Part shown: piece after piece, positions 28,014 through 36,895 of the stretch
How the letters are laid out: each line of letters starts with the position of its first letter
Numbering within the stretch: position 1 is the stretch's first letter
Source of the DNA: Bacteroidales bacterium
GTDB taxonomy: Bacteria > Bacteroidota > Bacteroidia > Bacteroidales > JAADJA01
Assembly (NCBI GenBank): GCA_020052415.1
Contig: JAGVPB010000094.1
Coordinates: 38,881-102,880, forward strand
DNA length: 64,000 nt
Direction: 5' to 3'
Translations under genes and position numbers: made by a program
Notes under the pieces: generated by a model
What the model was told of the DNA's origin: nothing
Databases searched by the model: none
What the model saw: the letters and a program-made list of their open reading frames with translations, nothing else

Positions 28014-29244
28014 TAAATTTATTTACCGGTGTACGGATTGCAGCCGGGAGTATTCTGCAAAGGAAATAATTTATTTATGTCCTTCCTGTTCAGAACACGG
28101 AAACCAACTCCCTCCAAAAGGAGTTCTGAAGGTTGTTTATGACTTCGTCGCTGTTTCGGGGAAAATTTCGAATTTCGACCGCCTGTCCGAATCGGGTTTT
28201 TTTGATTTGCTGCCCATCGCATCGCTGAAATCCCTTCCTCCGCTTCGGATCGGAAACACTCCCTTGTACAAAATTTCAAACCTGGATGGCAGGAATTTAC
28301 CCTTTTCACTGTTTTTGAAAGACGATTCCCAGAATCCCACTTTTTCATTTAAAGACAGGGCTTCCGCTTTGGTTTCCGCTTTTGCGATGGAAAAGGGACT
28401 GGAAACCATCGTGGCCGCATCCACAGGTAATGCCGGTTCGTCCATCGCCGGAATATGCGCTTCGCAGGGTCAGAAAGCCATTGTCATTGTCCCTGCATCG
28501 GCTCCGGCTGCCAAGCTGACGCAGATAGTCATGTACGGAGCCAAAGTAATTCCGGTCGCCGGAACCTACGATGACGCTTTCGATCTCAGCATTAAGGCAA
28601 CCGGAGAATTTGGTTGGTATAACAGGAATACCGCTTACAATCCTTTAACCATTGAAGGGAAAAAAACTGTTTCTTTCGAATTGTTTGACCAAATGAATGA
28701 GAGTATCCCTGACCGGATTTTTGTCCCGGTAGGTGACGGGGTTATTATTTCGGGAGTTTACAAAGGATTTGAAGATCTTTTGAACCTGAATATTATTGAT
28801 AAAATGCCTGTCATCGTTGCGGTACAGGCTGAAGGCAGTGATAATTTGGTTAAGAACCTGAACTCCGGCTTGTTTCAGGTAAAAGAGAGTCATACAATTG
28901 CCGATTCCATTTCAGTTAATTATCCACGTAATTTTTTTATGACAAAAAAATTTCTGACACATTACTATGGCGAATGGATTACTATTTCGGATGAAGAAAT
29001 ATTGTCTGCCTCGGCTAAATTGGCCCGAAACACAGGAATCTTTACCGAACCCGCTGCTGCTGCTGCTTATGCCGGATTTTTAAAATTCTTTAGTGAGGAA
29101 AAACTCACCTCAAACTCTCGGAATGTTGTATTGCTTACAGGCAGCGGATTGAAAGATATTCAATCTGTGCAATCCTGTATTCAAATACCGGAGGCTGTTC
29201 AACCTGATTTGAAAAGTATAGCACACTTAGTTAATCCTCTGTAG
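28006..29244 (+). CDS. Threonine-synthase-like PLP enzyme with zinc ribbon
   Basis: 412 residues. A small N-terminal zinc ribbon (C9, C12, C25, C28) precedes a fold-type II PLP domain: PTFSFKDRASAL with the Lys near residue 115, AASTGNAGSS phosphate loop region, GDGVIISGVYKGF, and LLTGSGLKD near the C-terminus. This is class II threonine synthase architecture (archaeal/plant-like ribbon). The context with ygfK and another PLP enzyme, not with thrA/thrB, suggests a catabolic lyase role such as diaminopropionate or carbamoyl-amino-acid processing. The 8-bp overlap with the previous gene implies coupled translation. Confidence 0.82.
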   Translation: MNDKFIYRCTDCSREYSAKEIIYLCPSCSEHGNQLPPKGVLKVVYDFVAVSGKISNFDRLSESGFFDLLPIASLKSLPPLRIGNTPLYKISNLDGRNLPFSLFLKDDSQNPTFSFKDRASALVSAFAMEKGLETIVAASTGNAGSSIAGICASQGQKAIVIVPASAPAAKLTQIVMYGAKVIPVAGTYDDAFDLSIKATGEFGWYNRNTAYNPLTIEGKKTVSFELFDQMNESIPDRIFVPVGDGVIISGVYKGFEDLLNLNIIDKMPVIVAVQAEGSDNLVKNLNSGLFQVKESHTIADSISVNYPRNFFMTKKFLTHYYGEWITISDEEILSASAKLARNTGIFTEPAAAAAYAGFLKFFSEEKLTSNSRNVVLLTGSGLKDIQSVQSCIQIPEAVQPDLKSIAHLVNPL

Positions 29245-29248
29245 ATTC

Positions 29249-29377
29249 ATGTCAGAAAAGTCCTTTATATACATAATTGCAGCCATTATTTTTCTTCATT
29301 TATTTTGTAGGATTATGATGAATTTTCTGGGAAATAATAAAGAAAAAGGAAATAATAAAAAAGGAAACCTGATATAA
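29249..29377 (+). CDS. Possible small single-pass membrane protein
   Basis: 42 codons, ATG 4 bp after the threonine-synthase-like stop: MSEKSFIYIIAAIIFLHLF then a Lys/Asn-rich tail. One predicted helix (about residues 6-20) and a positively charged C-terminus. It is the only open small frame in the gap before the tRNA. Length and composition in AT-rich DNA make chance likely enough that I keep confidence low. Confidence 0.35.
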   Translation: MSEKSFIYIIAAIIFLHLFCRIMMNFLGNNKEKGNNKKGNLI

Positions 29378-29396
29378 TCGGATCTCCTTAATTTCG

Positions 29397-29471
29397 GGTG
29401 GAAGATGGGGCTCGAACCCACGGCCTTCAGATCCACAATCTGACGCTCTAACCAGCTGAGCTACAACCACC
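29397..29471 (-). tRNA. tRNA-His (anticodon GTG)
   Basis: On the minus strand the cloverleaf is clear: TA at 8-9, D stem GCTC/GAGC, anticodon stem TCAGA/TCTGA with loop TTGTGGA (anticodon GTG), T loop TTCGAGC. The extra G at 29471 pairs with C73, as expected for histidine tRNA. No CCA is encoded. Read literally, acceptor pairs 5-68 and 6-67 are T-T mismatches (GTGGTTG against CTTCCAC). Lies between the PLP operon and the DUF2271 gene. Confidence 0.93.
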
Positions 29472-29563
29472 ATGTAAAAGAGCGCAAATTTAATAATATT
29501 TTTAATTTTTTAAACATGGAAATATTTTTAATTTCGCATTGATAAATTTCGATACATAAATAT

Positions 29564-30823
29564 ATGAAAAAAATACTTTTACGTTTTGCATTTCTAACAC
29601 TGATGACGGTTGCTTCAAGCATTTTAACAACCAGCTTTATCAATCCGGAAATAAAAAAAGATAAAATTGTTTCAGGTGGAGAATTAACTTTTACAATCAG
29701 GACAGTGACTGCCAATGGCACATATTCTCCGAAACATGTACTTGCCATTTGGATAGAAGATGCGGATGGTTTTGTTAAAACAAGAAAAGCGATGGCAAAC
29801 CAGCGTAAACAATATTTATATACCTGGCATGCCGCTTCAAATTATAATGTTGTAGATGCTATTACGGGTTCCACTCTCAATAGTCATCAAACCCACACTG
29901 TTTCCTGGAATTGTGAAGATCTAAGCGGAAACCTGGTACCTGATGGAGTTTATACCGTTTGGGTTGAATTTACAGATAAACATGCACAGGGACCGCTTTA
30001 TACTCTTGATTTTACCAAAGGTCCGGATGCAGTGTCTTTATCCCCTTCCGATCAAACTTATTTCAAAGATATTCAACTTGATTTTGAGCCCCTTGTTGCT
30101 GATTTTTCTGCAGATGTCAATGCAATTTGCCAGGGAGAAACGGTTACCTTTACCGATCTTTCAATTGGAGCAACCTCATGGTCATGGAATTTTGGATCAG
30201 GTGCGAATCCATCTACCGCAGCAACTGTGGGTCCTCATATTGTTACTTACAACACTTCAGGTGAGAAAACTGTTTCTTTAACTATAAATGGAGAGTTGAT
30301 CGAAACCAAAACAAATTTCATTTTTGTCAATATAATTCCTTCCAGTGCCTTTAATTTTAGCGGAAGCAATTATACTGTTGACTTCACTAATAATTCTTCA
30401 GATGCCACAACTTACCTGTGGGATTTTGGAGACGGAGAAACCAGTACCCTCGAAAATCCGGTTCATACATTTATATCCTCAGGCACCTTTACCGTGACAT
30501 TAACAGCTTTCAACCTTAATTGTAATGATGTATTCAGCCAGGAGGTTATGGTTCCGATGACGGGAACCGATGATATTCAAATCACGTATGACTCATTCAA
30601 TGTCTATCCAAACCCATCTGCCGGATTGGTGAACATTGAGTTCAATCATTTTGTTGAATCCGGATTGATGAAAGTTTATAATTCTGCAGGAAAAATTGTT
30701 AATGAAGCAATTGTAACCGGATCACAGATGATACTTGATTTAACGGGTCAATCTGAGGGGATTTACTTCCTGGAATACAAATCAGACAATGTTTCCTGCT
30801 TTAAAAAAATATTACTCTTTTAG
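29564..30823 (+). CDS. DUF2271 + two PKD domains + type IX secretion tail
   Basis: 419-residue exported protein. A signal peptide (about 1-25) precedes a DUF2271-like domain (about 35-155: VLAIWIEDADGFVKTRKAMA, DAITGSTLNS, GVYTVWVEFTDK), two PKD-like Ig domains (about 180-260 and 265-330, the second with YLWDFGDGE), and a C-terminal Por-secretion tail (about 345-419: SFNVYPNPSAGLVNIEF, GIYFLEYKS). The tail means outer-membrane secretion by T9SS and probable surface anchoring. DUF2271 is known to co-occur with extracytosolic flavin/heme redox systems. It opens the cytochrome island, which supports a surface redox-related role. Function inferred. Confidence 0.82.
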   Translation: MKKILLRFAFLTLMTVASSILTTSFINPEIKKDKIVSGGELTFTIRTVTANGTYSPKHVLAIWIEDADGFVKTRKAMANQRKQYLYTWHAASNYNVVDAITGSTLNSHQTHTVSWNCEDLSGNLVPDGVYTVWVEFTDKHAQGPLYTLDFTKGPDAVSLSPSDQTYFKDIQLDFEPLVADFSADVNAICQGETVTFTDLSIGATSWSWNFGSGANPSTAATVGPHIVTYNTSGEKTVSLTINGELIETKTNFIFVNIIPSSAFNFSGSNYTVDFTNNSSDATTYLWDFGDGETSTLENPVHTFISSGTFTVTLTAFNLNCNDVFSQEVMVPMTGTDDIQITYDSFNVYPNPSAGLVNIEFNHFVESGLMKVYNSAGKIVNEAIVTGSQMILDLTGQSEGIYFLEYKSDNVSCFKKILLF

Positions 30824-30844
30824 GGTTGATGATAAATTATATAG

Positions 30845-30878
30845 AAAAAGGAAGGCTGAATTATCAGCCTTCCTTTTT
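30845..30878. terminator. Strong bidirectional terminator
   Basis: A 15-bp perfect stem (30845-30859 with 30864-30878) with loop ATTA; the A run on one side and T run on the other make it work in both directions. It separates the DUF2271 gene from the convergent tetraheme cytochrome. Confidence 0.9.
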
Positions 30879-30919
30879 TATTCCATTTTGCAGGAATAAT
30901 CTTCTTTTAAAGGAAGCGC

Positions 30920-31453
30920 TTATTTTTTAACCATGGGATTTGGATGAGCAATTTTCTTAGATGCCTCTGCGAAGTTAAATGGTTTGAAAAACGGATTATC
31001 CTTATTGTGGCATTTTTCACAAACTTTCTGATCAGGTTTTATCATTCCATTTTTTAAAGCTAAAGCCTCATCTTTCATAATAGTATTTGTTTTGTAAGCA
31101 CTTCCCGGACCATGACACGATTCGCAGGAAACACCTTCGGCAATAGTAATTCCGGCCTGAAGACTTTCTTTAACACTACCGGCTGTGGAATGACATTTTA
31201 AACAACTTGGATCCTTGGTAGGATCTGCAATGTTGTGCTCCTTGGCATAAGCTAATGATTTTTCATTACTCAATGATTTCATCGCATTGGCATGAAGACT
31301 CTCCGACCAAACCTTAAATTGCTGGCCGGTTGCTGGCTTATTGTGACAAATTTTACATTTTGCAGAGCCGACATACTGAAATTCCTGTGATAACAATCCA
31401 CCACTTGTAATAAATACAAGGCAAAGAATTAAAATTAAATTTTTACTTTTCAT
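30920..31453 (-). CDS. Tetraheme c554-like cytochrome
   Basis: 177 residues with signal peptide (about 1-22, ending GGLLSQ). Four CXXCH sites: CKICH, CLKCH, CESCH (in GVSCESCHGPGS) and CEKCH. The CESCHGPGSAY and SLHANAMKSL blocks match the cytochrome c554/c' family. Soluble periplasmic electron carrier. Start ATG at 31453; divergent from the 19-heme gene across a 660-bp AT-rich gap. Likely shuttles electrons within the island or with the multiheme fusion. Confidence 0.88.
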   Translation of the reverse strand: MKSKNLILILCLVFITSGGLLSQEFQYVGSAKCKICHNKPATGQQFKVWSESLHANAMKSLSNEKSLAYAKEHNIADPTKDPSCLKCHSTAGSVKESLQAGITIAEGVSCESCHGPGSAYKTNTIMKDEALALKNGMIKPDQKVCEKCHNKDNPFFKPFNFAEASKKIAHPNPMVKK

Positions 31454-32113
31454 ACTTTTTTAAATTTTTAAGTTAGTATTATAATCATAGTTACTTTGAA
31501 TTTCTGATAAATGTATTTTGATTTTTTTTAAAAAACAACCTCTTTATTAAATTTAAAGTATTGTACAAATTTATCTAAGAATTTATAATAAGACATTTCT
31601 TAACAAATTATATACCGCTATTAACTTATTTTAACTTCCTTTTTAAATTCCAGTTTTACTACAAAACTTAAGCCTGGTAAAAATAAAAAAAATTAATAAC
31701 GGATCGCATTAAAATAAAAAAAATCAGTCTTTTCTTAATAATTGATTTTAAATTAGTTAATAAATATTTTTAAAAATTAATGCGTCTTCTTAATTCTTTG
31801 ATTCTTAAAATTGCAATTAAATAACTAAATATGACAATCAATATTTATTTGAATTTAAATTATTCATCCTTAAAAAAGCCCAGGTTATTTTTACTATTTT
31901 CGTTACTTGCTAAACTTTTAATTTTAACATCAGTACATGAAGATCGTAACTGCAAACGAAATTGCCAACCATGTATCGTTTGGTTGTAACATTTCAAATA
32001 TTTTATTACTATTAGACCCAGGAATTGCTTTTTAGAATCTTTATAAATTAATAGTCAAATATATATATAATTCATTATTTTAATAATTTCGACGAGTTTT
32101 ATTAAAAATCTGA
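31454..32113. other. 660-bp AT-rich non-coding divergent gap
   Basis: Very AT-rich sequence between the divergent tetraheme cytochrome and the 19-heme fusion. No convincing gene: the best short frame (31937-32035, 32 codons) is discussed under rejected items. It must hold the start regions of both genes, but I could not identify a clean TAnnTTTG box or an FNR-type palindrome. Confidence 0.6.
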
Positions 32114-34912
32114 ATGAGAATTAAAATTTATACATTAGCAATAAAGCCTGTATTTGTTATATATACAGCATTAACATTATCAGTAGGTACCTTATTTGGC
32201 CAGGCAAATGAAGATTGTCTTATGTGTCATGAAGATCCGGAATTGACAACTGTGAGGCAAGGCAAAACATTATCAATGTTCGTTAATTATTCTATTTTGG
32301 CTAATTCGGTACACAAAAATGTATTATGTTCCGAATGTCATCCGGATGCTTTTGTCGAGGAATATCCGCATTCCGAAATACTTAATCCGGTAAATTGCGG
32401 AAATTGTCACGTCCTTCCTCAACAACAATTCGATAAAGGAATTCATGGACAGGCATTACAATTAAAAGCATTATATGCACCTGATTGTAAAGAATGTCAT
32501 GGTACCCATAACATCCTGTCGTATACCGATCCCAAATCGCGAACCTATAAGATGAATATACCCATACTTTGCGGTAAGTGTCACCGGGAAGGCGCTCCTG
32601 TTGCAAGAATCTATAATATTGGTGAACACAATATCCTGGAAAACTATAGCGAGAGTATTCATGGAGAGGGATTATTTAAAAAGGGTTTGATTGTATCGGC
32701 AACCTGTAATGATTGTCATGGAAATCACCTCGTATTACCTCATACCAGTCCTAATTCCACAATTTCTTTAAATAATATTGCAACAACATGTATGCAATGC
32801 CATGCAGAAATTGAGAAAGTACATACGAAAATTATTAAAAAAGAACTTTGGGAAAAAAAGCCCGGTTCTATTCCGGCATGTACCGATTGTCATTTGCCTC
32901 ATAAAGTCAATGTACAAAATATCGTTATAACCATTTCAGATCAGGCTTGTTTGAAGTGCCATGAAATGGAAGAGGTTCATAAAATAGTCAATGATTCGGT
33001 TGTTTCATTAAAAGTAAGCAAGGGGGATATATCAAATTCTGTTCATAAAAATATACCCTGTGTTAAATGTCATTCCGATGTATCTGCTCATCTGAAACGT
33101 CCTTGTGAAACAGCAGAAAGGGTTGATTGCTCTAATTGTCACGCTGAGATTTCAAACATTTATAATGAAAGCGGTCATGGTAAAGCATATTTTATTAAAG
33201 ATAAAAATGCCCCGTATTGTACAGATTGTCATGGCACTCATATTGTAAAGTCCAGATATGATGATACATCGCCAACATACAGAAGTTCAATTCCGGGAAT
33301 GTGTGGCAAATGCCACAAAGAAAACGGAAAAGCAATCGAAACTGCAAATTTAAAAGAAGTAGATGCTTATCGTGACTACTCTTTAAGCGTTCATGGCAGG
33401 GGATTAACAGAAAAAGGATTATTACCCAGTGCCGTTTGCACTGATTGCCATTCGACACATTACATATTAAAGGAATCTGATGAACGTTCCTCAGTAAATC
33501 CTAAAAATATTCCGGCCACGTGCGCAACATGCCATAAAGGAATATACACTGATTATATCAGTGGTGACCATTCAATTACAAAAGATGACCACAAGACTAA
33601 ATATCCGACTTGTGCTGATTGCCATACGGCTCATGTGATCACTGAAATTGATCAGGATAAGTTCATGATGGAAGTAACACATCAATGTGGTACATGTCAT
33701 GAGGATGTGGCTGAAACTTATATGGATACCTATCATGGCAAAGCCTATCAATTAGGTTATTTAAAGGCAGCAAAGTGTTCGGATTGTCATGGCGCGCACA
33801 AAATTTTCAATGCAAATAATCCTAATTCTTCCGTTGGAACACAGAATATAGTTGAAACCTGTAAAAAATGTCATCCGGATGCAAATCAAAGATTTACTGG
33901 CTACTTAACACATGCAACTCATCATAATAAGACCAAATACCCGGTTTTATATTATACTTTTTGGGGTATGACTTCATTGCTCATCGGAGTATTTGGATTT
34001 TTTGGAGTTCACTTGTTATTGTGGTTACCACGGTCTATTCAGGGCTTGAGGAAACGCAGGGACCATCGTGATTCTCCGGGAAATAAGTACTTCATTGTTC
34101 GTTTTACAAAAAGTCAGCGTTTGACACACATCTTTGTTATTTTGAGCTTTATTATGTTAGCCCTGACTGGAATGATGCTCAAATTTGCCGGCATGGAATG
34201 GGCAAGCCGCCTTTCCAAACTACTTGGAGGGGTAAATATTGCAGGGAATATTCACAGGTTTGCAGCTGTTATTACTTTTGGTTATTTTGCATTTCATATT
34301 GCCTCCCTCATCCGTTTGAAAGTTAAGCGACATATCCCGATGTGGAAATTTATTTTTGGAAAAGAATCATTAATGTTCAACAAACAGGACATCATTGATT
34401 TTGTTGGAACTATTAAATGGTTCCTGGGAAAAGGGCCACGCCCGGAATATGGCCGCTGGACGTATTGGGAAAAATTTGACTATTTCGCAGTATTTTGGGG
34501 AGTTGCTATCATTGGTTTTTCTGGCTTAATACTTTGGTTCCCGGAATACTTTACTAAAATATTTCCCGGTTGGCTGATTAATGTTGCAATGATCATCCAC
34601 AGTGATGAAGCCTTACTTGCGGTAGGATTTATTTTTACAATTCACTTTTTTAATACCCACCTCCGGCCTGATGCTTTTCCAATGGATACAGTTATCTTCA
34701 CCGGAACGGTTCCTTTTGAGGAATACAAACTGGACAGGCCCCGCGAATTTGAAGAATTAAAAAGATCAGGTAAACTAAAAAAAGCAGTTGTTAAAAAAGA
34801 ATATAAGAGCAAGTGGGAGAAAACTGTCAAAGTATTTGGATTTATCTTCCTTACTATAGGCCTGACACTGGTTTTATTGATTATTTATTCAATGTTGTTT
34901 GGCTATAAATAA
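32114..34912 (+). CDS. 19-heme cytochrome c fused to cytochrome b domain (CbcL-like)
   Basis: 932 residues. After a signal/anchor (about 1-30) a periplasmic region to about 600 holds 19 CXXCH motifs, from CLMCH near 35 to CKKCH near 590. Residues from about 609 form a membrane domain with about five helices and His residues typical of the diheme Ni/Fe-hydrogenase or formate-dehydrogenase b-type cytochrome (FTKSQRLTHIFVILSFIM, IAGNIHRFAAVITFGYFAFH, MIIHSDEALLAVGFIFTIHF). A block around CKECHGTH (124) recurs around CTDCHGTH (368), so the c part arose by duplication. This order equals Geobacter CbcL (which has about nine c-hemes) but with twice the hemes. It should take electrons from menaquinol into the periplasm. 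Confidence 0.9.
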   Translation: MRIKIYTLAIKPVFVIYTALTLSVGTLFGQANEDCLMCHEDPELTTVRQGKTLSMFVNYSILANSVHKNVLCSECHPDAFVEEYPHSEILNPVNCGNCHVLPQQQFDKGIHGQALQLKALYAPDCKECHGTHNILSYTDPKSRTYKMNIPILCGKCHREGAPVARIYNIGEHNILENYSESIHGEGLFKKGLIVSATCNDCHGNHLVLPHTSPNSTISLNNIATTCMQCHAEIEKVHTKIIKKELWEKKPGSIPACTDCHLPHKVNVQNIVITISDQACLKCHEMEEVHKIVNDSVVSLKVSKGDISNSVHKNIPCVKCHSDVSAHLKRPCETAERVDCSNCHAEISNIYNESGHGKAYFIKDKNAPYCTDCHGTHIVKSRYDDTSPTYRSSIPGMCGKCHKENGKAIETANLKEVDAYRDYSLSVHGRGLTEKGLLPSAVCTDCHSTHYILKESDERSSVNPKNIPATCATCHKGIYTDYISGDHSITKDDHKTKYPTCADCHTAHVITEIDQDKFMMEVTHQCGTCHEDVAETYMDTYHGKAYQLGYLKAAKCSDCHGAHKIFNANNPNSSVGTQNIVETCKKCHPDANQRFTGYLTHATHHNKTKYPVLYYTFWGMTSLLIGVFGFFGVHLLLWLPRSIQGLRKRRDHRDSPGNKYFIVRFTKSQRLTHIFVILSFIMLALTGMMLKFAGMEWASRLSKLLGGVNIAGNIHRFAAVITFGYFAFHIASLIRLKVKRHIPMWKFIFGKESLMFNKQDIIDFVGTIKWFLGKGPRPEYGRWTYWEKFDYFAVFWGVAIIGFSGLILWFPEYFTKIFPGWLINVAMIIHSDEALLAVGFIFTIHFFNTHLRPDAFPMDTVIFTGTVPFEEYKLDRPREFEELKRSGKLKKAVVKKEYKSKWEKTVKVFGFIFLTIGLTLVLLIIYSMLFGYK

Positions 34913-34994
34913 TAATCACGAAAATCGAATCCTATTTATTTTTATTAATTTTCTTAAAATTTCTCTTTAGAATAATATGTTTATAATGTTATAG

Positions 34995-35002
34995 TATTTT
35001 TG
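34995..35002 (+). promoter_or_regulatory. Candidate -7 box for the NrfJ-like lipoprotein
   Basis: TATTTTTG, 47 bp upstream of the 35050 start; about 20 bp further upstream TTTA may act as a weak -33 element. Confidence 0.4.
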
Positions 35003-35049
35003 CACTCAATGAAATATTGGAAATTTAAATTACTTTAATAATAAAAGAT

Positions 35050-35763
35050 ATGTCGGAAATAATCAAATTACTCGTTGTACTGTTCTGCTTTTTTCTTATT
35101 TCTTGTCAGGAAAACCAAAATTCAACCAATTTCCAGGTACCTAAGCTTACAGATCAAAAAGCTGAAGTAAAGGAAGTGATACAGACTTCATCTTATACTT
35201 ATCTGAGGGTAGAAAAAAATAAACAGGATCAATGGATTGCAATTAACAGGCAGGAAATCTCAATAGGAGCTGTAATCTACTATGAAAACGGACTAAAGAT
35301 GGATAACTTTACCAGCCCCGAACTTCAGCGTACTTTTGAAACAGTATATTTTGTACAACAAATCAGTGACAGCCCCATTAAACACGAAATGCCCCCACGA
35401 ATACAAGGTACAACACCCCAAAAACCAGTTTTAACTAAATTGGAATTAAAAATTGAACAGCCGGCAGGTGGTACATCAATTGGCAACTTGTATTCAAAAC
35501 GAAATAATTTCGATGGAAAATCAATAAAAGTCAGAGGAAAGGTGACAAAGGTTAATCTGGGTATTATGAACCGTAACTGGATCCACATACAAGACGGAAC
35601 ATCTGATGGTGAGAACTTTGACCTGACTATTACCACGGATCATGAACCAAAGGTTGGTGACGAGGTTACCTATTCGGGAATATTGGGGCTAAACAAAGAC
35701 TTTGGAATGGGTTATTCATATTCAATACTTCTTGAAAATGCAGTACCCGTCGAACTTTATTAA
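35050..35763 (+). CDS. NrfJ-like OB-fold lipoprotein
   Basis: 237 residues with lipobox LISC at about residue 19. Residues 40-110 (VKEVIQTSSYTYLRVEKN, MDNFTSPELQRTFETVYFV) match the small NrfJ-like domain often encoded beside multiheme reductases; residues 150-235 form a second OB-fold (FDGKSIKVRGKVTKVN, WIHIQDGTSDG) like tOB/nucleic-acid-type domains that here would be periplasmic. No metal cysteines. Likely an accessory protein of heme-protein assembly or of the neighbouring electron-transfer complex; function inferred from context. Confidence 0.65.
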   Translation: MSEIIKLLVVLFCFFLISCQENQNSTNFQVPKLTDQKAEVKEVIQTSSYTYLRVEKNKQDQWIAINRQEISIGAVIYYENGLKMDNFTSPELQRTFETVYFVQQISDSPIKHEMPPRIQGTTPQKPVLTKLELKIEQPAGGTSIGNLYSKRNNFDGKSIKVRGKVTKVNLGIMNRNWIHIQDGTSDGENFDLTITTDHEPKVGDEVTYSGILGLNKDFGMGYSYSILLENAVPVELY

Positions 35764-36273
35764 CAGATTGATTTAACCGGCAAAGGGCATATAACTAAAT
35801 TTAGAATACCCGTGACTTAATCCTGCGGGGTGAATTTCTTTTTCAGGCTCTGATTCAGCTTAATAAAAACAAATAACCTTAGGCATGGAATTGAATTGTC
35901 GAGTAAATCGCTGACAAAACATTTTTACTTGAATTTGAAATATAAATTTAGTTTTGTATTCCTTCCTGAAAGCACCCGGAATAATACCCTGATCTGATTA
36001 ATACATTATAAACCAAGTCTATTCATAACTAATTGAATATAATTTGTCTTTTCGAGGAGGACAAACTTGTTGTGGGTCCTGACATTGCTATTTCTTCTCT
36101 AAAAATCTAAATTATATCATTTCAAAATATGTTATATATCATAGCATTAGACTCGAATTATATATGTATATACTTGTATATTTATGGCCGGATTAATTAG
36201 AGTGTTGAGATAGGTTTTGGCAATTAGAATACAGTGTAAATCATGGAAATATTTTTTTGAAGTACAATTTGAT
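35764..36273. other. 510-bp non-coding gap
   Basis: No supported gene. It holds a weak hairpin (TTTGTC at 36043-36048 with GACAAA at 36060-36065, loop containing GAGGAG) and a run of ATATAT-type sequence near 36110-36180. Probably the promoter region for the first NrfD module. Confidence 0.5.
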
Positions 36274-36870
36274 ATGAAAGATACAAACAGCAAAAATTTT
36301 AAAATTCTTCTTTGGCTTATGACTTTTAGTATCCTCCAATTATTTGGATGCAGCAATCATAAGGAATCGGAACTGGACGAAAATAATTATAAAACACAAA
36401 AAGAAAATAAAAAAAATGAAGGAATGTATAACTCTGAAAAGGCAGACGAAAATGCAATAGAATCACCACCTTTTACTGAAGGGATATTTCCCTGCTCCGA
36501 ATGTCATATAGATATTGAGCCTAATCCTGCAAGAAGAGAATTAATTGACATGCACGATGACATCAGTGCAATATTTAATCATGATAGTGAAAACCGTTGG
36601 TGTCTTGACTGCCATGACATCAATAACAGGGATTATTTAAAACTTGCCAGTGGAAAATTAATTGGATTTGATGAATCATACAAATTATGCGGGCAATGCC
36701 ACGGAGATAAATTGAGAGATTGGAAAGTAGGGGTTCATGGACAACGCACGGGTGAATGGAATGGGAAAAAACAATATCTTTTATGCGTGCATTGCCACAA
36801 CCCGCATTCGCCTAAATTTAAACCAGTAAAGCCATTACCACCGCCTGTTCGACAAGAGGATATATATTGA
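36274..36870 (+). CDS. Tetraheme cytochrome c lipoprotein, module 1 (CbcS-like)
   Basis: 198 residues from the ATG at 36274; an upstream TTG start would add 19 residues before the signal peptide. The signal ends in LFGC, a lipobox, so it is membrane-anchored. Four CXXCH sites (CSECH, CLDCH, CGQCH, CVHCH) sit in the C-terminal two thirds, after an acidic and Asn/Lys-rich linker. The final CVHCHNPHS and proline-rich tail match cytochromes that pair with NrfD-type quinol dehydrogenases. First gene of a tetraheme/ferredoxin/NrfD set. Confidence 0.85.
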   Translation: MKDTNSKNFKILLWLMTFSILQLFGCSNHKESELDENNYKTQKENKKNEGMYNSEKADENAIESPPFTEGIFPCSECHIDIEPNPARRELIDMHDDISAIFNHDSENRWCLDCHDINNRDYLKLASGKLIGFDESYKLCGQCHGDKLRDWKVGVHGQRTGEWNGKKQYLLCVHCHNPHSPKFKPVKPLPPPVRQEDIY

Positions 36871-36895
36871 TCATTGTTCAAAATCTATGTTAATT

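Noticed and set aside
31937..32035. 32-codon frame starting MKIVTANEIANHV, a little like the start of CoA-hydrolases.
   Set aside because: Too short, ends in a stop, no continuation in other frames, in very AT-rich non-coding DNA; similarity is only a few residues.
36043..36065. Hairpin TTTGTC/GACAAA with GAGGAG loop, considered as a riboswitch or terminator.
   Set aside because: Only a 6-bp stem, no T run and no recognisable riboswitch core.
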